DNA from: Burkholderiales bacterium
GTDB lineage: Bacteria > Pseudomonadota > Gammaproteobacteria > Burkholderiales > Burkholderiaceae_C
Length of the DNA: 7,685 nucleotides
Direction of reading: 5' to 3'
Assembly (NCBI GenBank): GCA_025354615.1
Contig: JANXMO010000333.1
Location: 1-7,685 of the forward strand
Of the stretch, positions 1 to 7,685 are shown piece after piece. Made by a program: the position numbers and the translations under genes. The stretch's first letter is position 1. The number at the start of each line of letters is the position of its first letter. The notes beneath the pieces were generated by a model. The model had not been told where the DNA came from. It worked only from the letters and a program-made list of their open reading frames with translations, and searched no databases.

Positions 1-120
1 GAGGGGCTGCAAGGCGCAAACCGCAGCCATAGCCAACGCGATGGCGAGGATTTGCAACGCCGCAGACCGCCTGCCGCAAAGATGCGCCGGCCGCGAGGGA
101 CTTGTTCAGCGTTGCCTTAA
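1..120. repeat. Imperfect palindrome plus IS-end-like sequence at window edge
   Basis: Non-coding, strongly palindromic DNA. The arms pair about a centre near 35/36: ctgc 7-10 with gcag 62-65, ggc 13-15 with gcc 59-61, gcaaa 16-20 with tttgc 51-55, and gccat 26-30 with atggc 41-45. To its right, positions 97-120 (starting gggacttgttcagcg) resemble the terminal inverted repeats of betaproteobacterial insertion sequences. That resemblance is from memory and unverified. No transposase is visible and the left part is cut by the window edge. It could be the outer end of an IS, a MITE, or a dispersed REP-like palindrome. The palindrome is directly visible; its mobile nature is inference. Confidence 0.45.
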
Positions 121-137
121 GTGAGTCGACGGGACAA

Positions 138-261
138 AGCACGTGCAGTAAAGGCTTCTTCAGAAGGGGAGGCAGCCAATACTGCAAAGGCCCGTCCAAA
201 GAGCGAGAAAGCCAATGCCGCAAAGGTTACCCGAATGGAGAGGGAGCCAATGCGACAAAGA
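138..261. repeat. Degenerate ~36-bp tandem direct repeat, about 3.5 units
   Basis: Successive copies begin at 138 (agcacgtgcagtaaagg), 174 (agccaatactgcaaagg), 210 (agccaatgccgcaaagg) and 245 (agccaatgcgacaaag), giving periods of 36, 36 and 35 nt. The second half of each unit is also similar and purine-rich (around 161-173, 197-209 and 231-244). The period is close to 12 codons. In one plus-strand frame it reads as Lys-Gly every 12 residues, but the single-base shortening and the lack of a credible start or ribosome site argue against a live gene. The stretch 262-340 between the repeat and mlaC holds nothing recognisable. Confidence 0.6.
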
Positions 262-340
262 ATGTTGAGCGGGCATCAACGAACTTGAATCGTTTGTCCG
301 GTCAATCATCGGGCACGCTTTCAAATTCAACTGTGCCGGA

Positions 341-1009
341 TCAGGAATTCTTGCCAGCCGATGCAGCAGCGCTTTTGTTGCGCTCTGCCATTTTGGCGAT
401 CAGCCCGTCAACACCGTTGGCGCCGATTTCCTGGGCAAAGCTGTTGCGGTAGTTTTCGACCAGCCACACGCCCATCACGTTGACGTCATAAATCTTCCAG
501 CCGCTGCCCGCTTTTTCAAGCCGGTAGTCGAGCTGCACGGTGTCGCCCTTGCCGCGCACTTCGGTGCGGACGACGACTTCCGCGTCGTCAGAACCACCGC
601 GCATGGGCTTGACCTGCACGGTCTGGTCGTTCACCTGGGCCAGGGCGCCGGAATAGGTGCGCACCAACAGGGTCTTGAACTCGTCTTGCAGGCGCTTTTG
701 CTGTTCGGGCGTGGCCTGGCGCCAATAGCGACCGACGGCCGACGCGGTCATGCGTTGAAAATTGACGTGGGGCAAAACCTTGGTATCCACCAGGGCCATG
801 ATTTTCTGGATGTCGCCCGATTTGATGGATTTGTCGGAACGCACGGCGTCAAGAACATCGGTAGAAACTTGCTTGATCAGGGCATCCGGGGTCACGGTGG
901 CAGAGGCAGTGTTTTGCGCTTGGGCTGCGAATGGCGCCGTAGCCCCCAGCACCACCACGCCTGTTGACAGCGCCACGAGGGATGAAGACAACCAGATTTT
1001 CAGTTTCAT
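341..1009 (-). CDS. mlaC: MlaC-type periplasmic phospholipid-binding protein (Tol_Tol_Ttg2 family)
   Basis: Soluble carrier that moves phospholipid across the periplasm between the MlaA site at the outer membrane and the MlaFED complex at the inner membrane. The 222-residue product starts with a Sec signal peptide: Lys at 2 and 4, a hydrophobic core at about 6-28, and a likely cut after AQA at residue 31. Family blocks follow: LPHVNFQRMTASAVGRYW at 79-96, the PEQQKRLQDEF helix at 101-111, and WKIYDVNVMGVWLVENYR at 171-188, the region that shapes the lipid pocket. The length is normal. The ATG is supported by AAGGAA 8 nt upstream (1018-1023). It follows mlaA after 141 nt and is the last mla gene visible. 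Function comes from family resemblance and context; the family assignment is secure. Confidence 0.93.
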   Translation of the reverse strand: MKLKIWLSSSLVALSTGVVVLGATAPFAAQAQNTASATVTPDALIKQVSTDVLDAVRSDKSIKSGDIQKIMALVDTKVLPHVNFQRMTASAVGRYWRQATPEQQKRLQDEFKTLLVRTYSGALAQVNDQTVQVKPMRGGSDDAEVVVRTEVRGKGDTVQLDYRLEKAGSGWKIYDVNVMGVWLVENYRNSFAQEIGANGVDGLIAKMAERNKSAAASAGKNS

Positions 1010-1022
1010 TGAATGGGTTCCT

Positions 1023-1043
1023 TAAAGAAAGCCCGGGTGGGCT
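1023..1043 (-). terminator. Weak terminator-like hairpin ahead of mlaC
   Basis: On the minus strand AGCCC (1043-1039), a 4-nt loop and GGGCT (1034-1030) form a 5-bp stem, followed by TTCTTT and then at once by the mlaC ribosome site. The stem is too short for a strong intrinsic terminator. It could lower transcription into mlaC or simply be leader structure. Confidence 0.25.
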
Positions 1044-1072
1044 GCATCAGCGTCAGTAGAGTGGAGAGAATG

Positions 1073-1106
1073 GTTGCCGTGGTCTTGAGCCACACCTACG
1101 GGCAAC
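1073..1106 (-). other. Potential mRNA hairpin in the mlaA-mlaC gap
   Basis: gttgcc (1073-1078) and gtgg (1079-1082) pair with ggcaac (1101-1106) and ccac (1090-1093). This gives a 10-bp interrupted stem with a 7-nt loop (1083-1089) and a 7-nt bulge (1094-1100). No U-run follows on either strand, so it is not a terminator. Such structures between operon genes can affect mRNA processing or stability, but no function is shown here. I see no convincing promoter in this 141-nt gap. Confidence 0.35.
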
Positions 1107-1150
1107 TTCCGTGCGCAACGCGCGGCGCGGTCAGCGGGTTGGCAAGCGTT

Positions 1151-1963
1151 TCATTTGGATGCGGGTTGCGAAGGAGCAGCCGGTGGCGCCGCCGCCGGCT
1201 CTGAAGCCGCTGCGGCGACCGGCTCAGGTGTTGTCGGTTCGTCGCCGTCAAATGTCAAACTGCGGCGGCGCTGCAGGTAGGCGTCGCGGATAAAGGTGTA
1301 TTTGTCGAGCGCAATGTCGTCGATGACCTTGCTGGCACCGAGCAGGTTGGCGCGCGTGTTGATGATTTGCAGTGCCGTGATGCCAATTTGCGCGCCGCCA
1401 TCGCTGACGGCTGCTGCCGGTGTTGCCGCGCGGTCCAGCGGAAGTGCGGCGGTGTCACGCACCGTTGAAGGCCCCAGCAGCGGCAACACGAGGTAGGCAC
1501 CGGAGTTGACGCCCCAGTAGCCCAGGGTCTGACCAAAATCTTCATGGTGCCCGTCGAGGCCGAACTCGGTCGCCACGTCCAGCACGCCGCCCAGGCCGAA
1601 CACGGTATTGGTGCCGAACCGCGTCAGGTCATGCAGCCCTTCGGTCACCTTGCCTTGCAGCAGGCAGTTGATGGCCGACCAGGCATCGGAAACATTGCCG
1701 AAAAAATTGTCAACGCCACGGCGCACCGGCTGCGGCACGATATTGCTGTAAGCCGTGGCAGCGGGCTTGAGGACGGCGTTGTCCAACCTTTCGTTGAAGG
1801 CGAACACGTCGCGGTTCCAGGGCTCATAGGGGTCCAGCCGCTGGCCGGCGGCGCGCCCGCTTGAGGTGGCGCAACCGGTTAAAAACGCAGCCGCCATCAG
1901 CAAGCACAGGCTGAGGGCCGTGCGCTTGTTCGGGTTCAATGCAAAAAAGAAACAACGCTTCAT
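1151..1963 (-). CDS. mlaA: MlaA/VacJ outer-membrane phospholipid-removal lipoprotein
   Basis: Outer-membrane lipoprotein that removes misplaced phospholipid from the outer leaflet and hands it to MlaC. The 270-residue product has a lipoprotein signal with lipobox L28-T-G-C31, where C31 would be the acylated residue. The family signature DPYEPWNRDVFAFN lies at 44-57, followed by a PQPVRRGVDNFFGN block (77-90) and LPLLGPSTVRD (160-170). The C-terminal tail from about 245 is almost entirely Ala, Pro, Ser and Glu and looks disordered. The n-region before the hydrophobic core is fairly long (about 16 residues), but the start has a strong site, AGGAGGAG, 7 nt away, and overlaps the mlaD stop as ATGA, so the two are probably translationally coupled. 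Lying among the other mla genes fits the same pathway. Confidence 0.94.
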   Translation of the reverse strand: MKRCFFFALNPNKRTALSLCLLMAAAFLTGCATSSGRAAGQRLDPYEPWNRDVFAFNERLDNAVLKPAATAYSNIVPQPVRRGVDNFFGNVSDAWSAINCLLQGKVTEGLHDLTRFGTNTVFGLGGVLDVATEFGLDGHHEDFGQTLGYWGVNSGAYLVLPLLGPSTVRDTAALPLDRAATPAAAVSDGGAQIGITALQIINTRANLLGASKVIDDIALDKYTFIRDAYLQRRRSLTFDGDEPTTPEPVAAAASEPAAAPPAAPSQPASK

Positions 1964-2463
1964 TTCCGGGCTCCTCCTGGCGCCGATGCCGCCCCGCTGG
2001 CATTGCTGCCTTCTGCCGCTTTGTTGAACAGGAACTGACTGATTAAATTTTCCAGAACAATCGCCGACTGGGTGGATTTGATGACATCGCCGGCCACCAG
2101 CGTTTTTTCCTCAGCGCCGGGCTCGATACCGATGTATTGCTCACCCAGCAAACCGGCCGTCAAGATCTTGGCCGAGCTGTCTTTGGGAAAGGCGAACTTC
2201 GAGCGCAATTGCAACGCTACGCTGGCCTGGAAGCGCTTGTCATCGAAGCTGATCGATTCCACCCGGCCAACCACCACGCCAGCGCTCTTGACAGCGGCAT
2301 TGGGCTTCAAGCCGCCAATGTTGTCGAACCGCGCGGTCACGGCATATGCAGAGTCGAAGTTCAGCGTCAGCAGGTTGCCCGCCTTCAGCGCGAGAAACAG
2401 CAAGGCGGCTGCGCCAATGATGACGAACCCGCCCACCCAAACGTCATGCGGTGATTTTTGCAT
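1960..2463 (-). CDS. mlaD: MlaD, MCE-domain inner-membrane phospholipid transport protein
   Basis: Membrane-anchored MCE protein; in the family, six copies form a ring on the periplasmic side of MlaFE that receives lipid from MlaC. The 167-residue product has one N-terminal transmembrane helix at about 8-28, an MCE domain at about 39-117, the hydrophobic pore-loop region GLLGEQYIGIEPG at 104-116, and a C-terminal amphipathic helix SAIVLENLISQFLFNK at 133-148 of the kind that lines the central channel. A Gly/Ala/Ser-rich tail follows. Length is slightly below the E. coli protein. AAGGG lies 5 nt before the ATG. The gap to mlaE is 45 nt, and its stop codon shares bases with the mlaA start. Confidence 0.95.
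   Translation of the reverse strand: MQKSPHDVWVGGFVIIGAAALLFLALKAGNLLTLNFDSAYAVTARFDNIGGLKPNAAVKSAGVVVGRVESISFDDKRFQASVALQLRSKFAFPKDSSAKILTAGLLGEQYIGIEPGAEEKTLVAGDVIKSTQSAIVLENLISQFLFNKAAEGSNASGAASAPGGARK
1971..1978 (-). promoter_or_regulatory. Strong ribosome-binding site for mlaA
   Basis: AGGAGGAG on the minus strand, 7 nt before the mlaA ATG and inside the last codons of mlaD. It fixes the mlaA start and suggests coupled but efficient initiation. Confidence 0.75.
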
Positions 2464-2508
2464 CGCTGCCCTTTTCCTTCTGCGTCAAGCTCATGGAACT
2501 TGTCGGCT

Positions 2509-3291
2509 TCAAATTGAAAACATCATCGCGGTCAACACGAAGTCGAGCGCCAGCACGGCCAGTGAGGCCACCACCACGGTGCGCGTGGTGGCTTGCGACA
2601 CGCCTTCGGGCGTTGGCTGGCAACCGTAGCCCTGCAGCAGTGCAACGAATGTGACCGTGACCCCGAAAACCACGCTTTTGATGACGCCGTTGCCAACATC
2701 GGCCCAGACGTCGACGCCGCCTTGCATTTGCGACCAGAACGCGCCCGGGTCGATGCCGATCAGCGGCACGGCGACGGCCCAGCCGCCCAGCACGCCAACG
2801 GCGCTGAACACCGCGGCCAGCAGCGGCATCGCCAGAATGCCGCCCCACAAGCGCGGCGCCAGAATGCGCTGCACTGGGTCGACCGCCATCATTTCCATCG
2901 CAGTGAGCTGCTCGCCGGCTTTCATCAGGCCGATTTCGGCGGTCAGCGAGGTGCCGGCGCGGCCGGCGAACAGCAACGCCGTGACCACCGGCCCAAGCTC
3001 CCGCACCAACGACAGCGCCACCAGCAGGCCGACCGCATCGGCCGAACCATAGCGCTGCAAGGTGTAGTAGCCCTGCAGCGCCAATACGAAGCCGACGAAC
3101 AGGCCGGAAACCGCAATGATCAGCAACGATTTGTTGCCGATGAAAAACAGCTGCTCGACGACCAGCGAAAAGCGCCGCAACGTCGGCCCGGTAAGCGCCA
3201 GCAGGCGCACCAGCAAGCGCGCCGCTGCGCCAAGCGCTGCCAGGTGGATGCGCGTGGCCAAGCCGATCTGCGCTGGATGAAAGCGGCTCAT
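2509..3291 (-). CDS. mlaE: MlaE, permease of the Mla phospholipid ABC transporter
   Basis: Integral inner-membrane permease that pairs with MlaF and sits under the MlaD ring. The 260-residue product has an N-terminal amphipathic helix, a hydrophobic stretch with IGNKSLLIIAVSGLFVGFVL (51-70), the conserved block RELGPVVTALLFAGRAGTS (97-115) leading to AEIGLMKAGEQLTAME (118-133), further membrane segments around 147-180 and 200-222, the GYGCQPTPEGVSQATTRTVV motif (221-240), and a last helix to the C terminus. The frame is open for 80 more codons upstream, but those overlap mlaF and do not resemble MlaE. The ATG at 3291 gives normal length and has GAAGGG (3298-3303) 6 nt away. Next to mlaF (52-nt gap) and mlaD (45-nt gap). 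Confidence 0.95.
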   Translation of the reverse strand: MSRFHPAQIGLATRIHLAALGAAARLLVRLLALTGPTLRRFSLVVEQLFFIGNKSLLIIAVSGLFVGFVLALQGYYTLQRYGSADAVGLLVALSLVRELGPVVTALLFAGRAGTSLTAEIGLMKAGEQLTAMEMMAVDPVQRILAPRLWGGILAMPLLAAVFSAVGVLGGWAVAVPLIGIDPGAFWSQMQGGVDVWADVGNGVIKSVVFGVTVTFVALLQGYGCQPTPEGVSQATTRTVVVASLAVLALDFVLTAMMFSI

Positions 3292-3347
3292 TGGCGGCCC
3301 TTCACGCTGCTGCGGCGCACTGCGGAACGTTGGCAGGCGGCGCTCAT
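3288..3347 (-). other. 19-codon mini-ORF bridging mlaF and mlaE (possible coupling peptide)
   Basis: An ATG overlapping the mlaF stop (ATGA, 3347-3344) opens a frame reading MSAACQRSAVRRSSVKGRQ. It ends in a TGA that overlaps the mlaE start (ATGA, 3291-3288). The mlaE ribosome site lies inside it. The arrangement would let ribosomes re-initiate from mlaF through the gap to mlaE. There is no clear ribosome site of its own, and the overlaps may be chance. Confidence 0.2.
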
Positions 3348-4189
3348 GCGGCACCGCCTGCAACGCCGAAATCAGCCGCCACGCTGGCTGCCGGGTAATG
3401 GAATTCCACCGGCCCGTCGGGTGATGCGGAGAAGAACTGCCGCACCAGCGGGTCGCTGCTGTCACGAATCGCTTGCGGCGTGCCGAAGGCGGCGACGGCG
3501 CCGTTGGCGATGAACGCCACCTGGTCGGCAATGGCGAAGGTTTCTTCGATGTCGTGCGAGACCAGAACGCTGGTCACGCCGAGCGCCTGGTTCAGCTCGC
3601 GGATCAGGCGTGAGGTCATGCCCAGTGAAATCGGGTCGAGGCCGGCGAAAGGTTCGTCGTACAGCAGCAGTTCCGGGTCGAGCGCCATCGCGCGCGCCAG
3701 CGCCACCCGCCGCGCCATGCCGCCCGACACCTCGGCCGGCATCAGATCGCGCGCGCCGCGCAGGCCGACGGCGTTGAGCTTCATCAGCACCAGGTCGCGC
3801 AGCATCGCTTCGTTCAAAGCCGTGTGCTCGCGCAGCGGAAAGGCGACGTTCTCGAACACCGACAAATCGGTGAACAACGCGCCGAACTGGAACAAAAGGC
3901 CCATGCGCCGCCGAATGGCATAAAGCGCCGTGCGGTTCAGCGTGGCGATGTCGACGCCGTCGAACAGCACCTGCCCGCTGATCGGCACCAGCTGGCCGGT
4001 GATCAGCCGCAGTACCGTGGTCTTGCCGCCGCCTGAAGTGCCCATCAGCCCGGTCACGGTGCCGCGTGGAATGCACAGGCTGACGTCGCGCAGGACGATG
4101 CGGTCGCCATAACCGCAGGTGACCTGGCGCAGTTCAACCAGAGGCGGCAACAAGGCGGCAGAAGGAGAAGCGGCTGGCGTGGTGGTCAT
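3344..4189 (-). CDS. mlaF: MlaF, ATPase of the Mla phospholipid ABC transporter
   Basis: Cytoplasmic ATP-binding subunit that drives lipid transport by MlaFED. All ABC motifs are intact in the 281 residues: Walker A GTSGGGKTT (50-58), Q-loop Q101 in LFQFGALF, signature VSGGM (154-158), Walker B LLLYDEP (174-180) with catalytic E179, D-loop AGLD (182-185), and switch His212 in VSHD. A C-terminal extension after about 255 (PDGPVEFHYPA) matches the MlaF type of ABC protein, where it contacts the partner subunit. No good ribosome site precedes the ATG: the upstream bases are the U-run of a terminator and CGGGCC. No better start was found inside the gene. First gene of the mla cluster. Confidence 0.95.
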   Translation of the reverse strand: MTTTPAASPSAALLPPLVELRQVTCGYGDRIVLRDVSLCIPRGTVTGLMGTSGGGKTTVLRLITGQLVPISGQVLFDGVDIATLNRTALYAIRRRMGLLFQFGALFTDLSVFENVAFPLREHTALNEAMLRDLVLMKLNAVGLRGARDLMPAEVSGGMARRVALARAMALDPELLLYDEPFAGLDPISLGMTSRLIRELNQALGVTSVLVSHDIEETFAIADQVAFIANGAVAAFGTPQAIRDSSDPLVRQFFSASPDGPVEFHYPAASVAADFGVAGGAA

Positions 4190-4195
4190 GGCCCG

Positions 4196-4223
4196 AAGAA
4201 AAAAGGGCGCGTGGTGCGCCCTT
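4196..4223 (-). terminator. Intrinsic terminator after gltBD, abutting mlaF
   Basis: On the minus strand AAGGGCGC (4223-4216), a 5-nt loop and GCGCCCTT (4210-4203) form a perfect 8-bp GC-rich stem followed by TTTTCTT (4202-4196). Orientation fits termination of transcription from gltD. It lies 63 nt past the gltD stop and only 6 nt before the mlaF start codon. The plus strand has no matching T-run, so it is one-directional. Confidence 0.82.
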
Positions 4224-4286
4224 GAGCCGAGGATGATAGGCGATGGCGCGGCGTGGCAGCGCTTCCGGTAGCACGATCAACAGCGG

Positions 4287-5780
4287 TCAACGTGGCAAGG
4301 AACTCGCCCCCATCAGGAATGTGTCAACCGCGTGCGCCGCCTGGCGCCCTTCGCGTATCGCCCACACCACCAGCGACTGGCCGCGGCGTACGTCGCCGCT
4401 GGCGAAAACCCCTTTGACGCTGGTCGCGTAGGCGTCTTCGGTGTCGGTACCTGCGCGGGCGTTGCCACGCGCGTCTTTGGCGATGCCGAATGCATCCAGC
4501 AGCACGGCGGCCGGGCCGCCGAAACCCATGGCCAGCAGCACCAGATCGGCCGGCAGCGTTTGCTCGCTGCCAGGCACTTCGACCATCTTGCCGTCCTGCC
4601 ATTGCACGCGCACGCATTGCAGGGCTTTGACGCGCTGGCTGTCGGCGCCCTCGCCGGCAATGAAGGCCTTGGTGGCGATGGCGAATTCGCGCTCGCAGCC
4701 TTCCTCGTGGCTCGACGACGTGCGCAGCTTGGTCGGCCAGTAAGGCCACACCAGCGGCTTGTTTTCCTGCAGCGGCGGCATCGGCAGCAACTCGAACTGG
4801 GTCACGCTGGCCGCGCCGTGGCGGTTGCTGGTGCCCACGCAGTCGCTGCCGGTGTCGCCGCCGCCGATGACGATGACGTGCCGGCCGTCGGCACGAATCG
4901 GCGCGATGGCCTGCTGCTCGAGCGCATCGCCAGCGTTGACCTTGTTCTGCAGCGGCAAGAACTCCATCGCGAAATGAACGCCTTGCAAATCACGCCCCGG
5001 CACTGGCAGGTCGCGCGACTGCTCGGCGCCGATGGCCAGCAACACGGCGTCGAACTGCGCCTGCAAGGCGTCGGGCGTGACGCTGTCACCCGACCAGTCG
5101 ATCACTTTGCTGCCTGACGGGGCGGCTGGGCCCACCCGCACGCCCAGCCGGAACTGCACGCCTTCGGCTTCCATCTGCGCCACGCGGCGGTCGATGTGGA
5201 TTTTTTCCATCTTGAAGTCGGGAATGCCGTAGCGCAGCAGGCCACCGACACGGTCGTTCTTCACGAACACCGTGACGGCATGACCGGCACGCGCCAGCTG
5301 CTGCGCCGCGGCCAGCCCGGCCGGGCCGGAGCCCACCACCGCCACGCGCTTGCCGGTTTTCACCGCGGCTGGGCGCGGCCGCACCCAGCCTTCGGCCCAG
5401 GCACGGTCGATAATGGCGTGCTCGATGCTCTTGATGCCCACCGGTGCGGCGTTGAGGTTCAGCGTGCACGCGGCTTCGCAAGGCGCCGGGCAGATGCGGC
5501 CGGTGAACTCGGGAAAATTGTTGGTCGAGTCGAGCACGCCGAAGGCCTGATGCCAGTCGGCGCGGTACACCAGATCGTTGAAGTCCGGAATGATGTTGTT
5601 AACCGGGCAGCCGTTGTTGCAGAACGGCGTGCCGCAGTCCATGCAGCGCGCGCTCTGCACTTTCGCCTCGCTCTCGCTCAGGCCGATGACGAACTCGCTG
5701 TAGTTTTTCAGGCGTGCTGGAACCTCGGCATGCGCCTCTTCCAGGCGCTCGTATTCCATGAAGCCGGTGGGTGTTCCCAT
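4287..5780 (-). CDS. gltD: Glutamate synthase (NADPH) small subunit, GltD
   Basis: The beta subunit of GOGAT: it oxidises NADPH on FAD and passes electrons through [4Fe-4S] clusters to GltB, where glutamate is made. In the 497 residues, an N-terminal cluster domain carries Cys46, 49, 54 and 58 and a second group Cys97, 101 and 105. The FAD-binding Rossmann motif [10 protein letters not shown] is at 150-159, [14 protein letters not shown] at 177-190, the NADPH motif GGGDTGSD at 306-313, and the C-terminal FAD contact [10 protein letters not shown] at 460-469. Oddity: the acidic residue expected at the end of the second FAD-fold strand is Val173 (VTVFVKND, codon at 5264-5262). The ATG at 5780 matches the family N terminus (MGxxTGF), though its ribosome site is weak. 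It follows gltB after 45 nt. Confidence 0.96.
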   Translation of the reverse strand: MGTPTGFMEYERLEEAHAEVPARLKNYSEFVIGLSESEAKVQSARCMDCGTPFCNNGCPVNNIIPDFNDLVYRADWHQAFGVLDSTNNFPEFTGRICPAPCEAACTLNLNAAPVGIKSIEHAIIDRAWAEGWVRPRPAAVKTGKRVAVVGSGPAGLAAAQQLARAGHAVTVFVKNDRVGGLLRYGIPDFKMEKIHIDRRVAQMEAEGVQFRLGVRVGPAAPSGSKVIDWSGDSVTPDALQAQFDAVLLAIGAEQSRDLPVPGRDLQGVHFAMEFLPLQNKVNAGDALEQQAIAPIRADGRHVIVIGGGDTGSDCVGTSNRHGAASVTQFELLPMPPLQENKPLVWPYWPTKLRTSSSHEEGCEREFAIATKAFIAGEGADSQRVKALQCVRVQWQDGKMVEVPGSEQTLPADLVLLAMGFGGPAAVLLDAFGIAKDARGNARAGTDTEDAYATSVKGVFASGDVRRGQSLVVWAIREGRQAAHAVDTFLMGASSLPR

Positions 5781-5825
5781 GAACAGTGCTTTCGTGTTGT
5801 GCGCTTGGCAAAAGCGATCGGAAAT

Positions 5826-7685
<1,860 letters not shown>

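Noticed and set aside
138..261. Possible CRISPR array from the 36-nt periodicity
   Set aside because: Units are degenerate along their whole length, with no identical repeats alternating with unique spacers, and no cas genes are present.
160..309. A 49-codon minus-strand frame after mlaC (ATG at 309), considered as a remnant or replacement of mlaB
   Set aside because: The product has no STAS-like pattern, it runs through the tandem repeat, and there is no clear ribosome site.
297..340. Nested inverted repeat after mlaC (tccg 297-300 with cgga 337-340, gcac 313-316 with gtgc 333-336) as an operon terminator
   Set aside because: The stems are short, the loop and bulge are large, and no U-run follows.
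102..452. A 116-codon plus-strand frame with a TTG start through the 36-bp repeat
   Set aside because: It runs into the 3' end of mlaC in antisense, has no clear ribosome site, and its periodic peptide is explained by the DNA repeat.
2593..3513. A 306-codon plus-strand open frame opposite mlaE and mlaF
   Set aside because: Composition-driven shadow with a His/Arg/Gln-rich product and no family features; the minus strand clearly encodes the ABC transporter.
4232..4329. Candidate mlaF promoter: TATCAT at 4237-4232, or a perfect TTGACA within the end of gltD (near 4322-4328)
   Set aside because: TATCAT has only a poor -35 (CTGCCA at 15-nt spacing), and TTGACA has no acceptable -10 at 16-18 nt. 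Neither is strong enough to annotate.

Overview
The window is GC-rich proteobacterial DNA. All recognisable genes lie on the minus strand, so transcription runs from right to left. The gltB-gltD pair, the mla gene order with mlaA (vacJ) placed between mlaD and mlaC, and the protein sequences all suggest a betaproteobacterium of the order Burkholderiales, probably Comamonadaceae or a relative. This is inferred from family resemblance; no taxonomic marker gene is present.

Right half (7685 down to 4287): the C-terminal 619 codons of gltB, whose 5' end lies beyond the window, followed after 45 nt by complete gltD. Together they encode the two subunits of NADPH-dependent glutamate synthase (GOGAT), which makes glutamate from glutamine and 2-oxoglutarate. 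A good intrinsic terminator (about 4196-4223, minus strand) closes this transcription unit.

Left-centre (4189 down to 341): an mla phospholipid-transport cluster in the order mlaF (ATPase), mlaE (permease), mlaD (inner-membrane MCE protein), mlaA (outer-membrane lipoprotein), mlaC (periplasmic lipid carrier). MlaFED is the inner-membrane ABC complex, MlaA works at the outer membrane, and MlaC shuttles phospholipid between them, so one operon holds the whole trans-envelope route except MlaB. Gaps are short: 52 nt for F-E, 45 nt for E-D, an ATGA overlap for D-A. Between mlaA and mlaC there is a 141-nt gap with potential RNA hairpins.

Left edge (1-340): no convincing gene. The small STAS-domain gene mlaB, expected after mlaC, is not visible. 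In its place are a degenerate tandem repeat of about 36 bp (138-261) and, at the very edge, an imperfect palindrome (about 7-65) followed by a sequence resembling the end of an insertion element (97-120).

Most of the window is ordinary housekeeping sequence, and I see no new multi-gene system. The points most worth a second look are the repeat/IS-like junction where mlaB should be, a valine at the normally acidic FAD-ribose-binding position of GltD, a terminator hairpin almost touching the mlaF start codon, and a 19-codon mini-ORF that bridges mlaF and mlaE through two ATGA overlaps.
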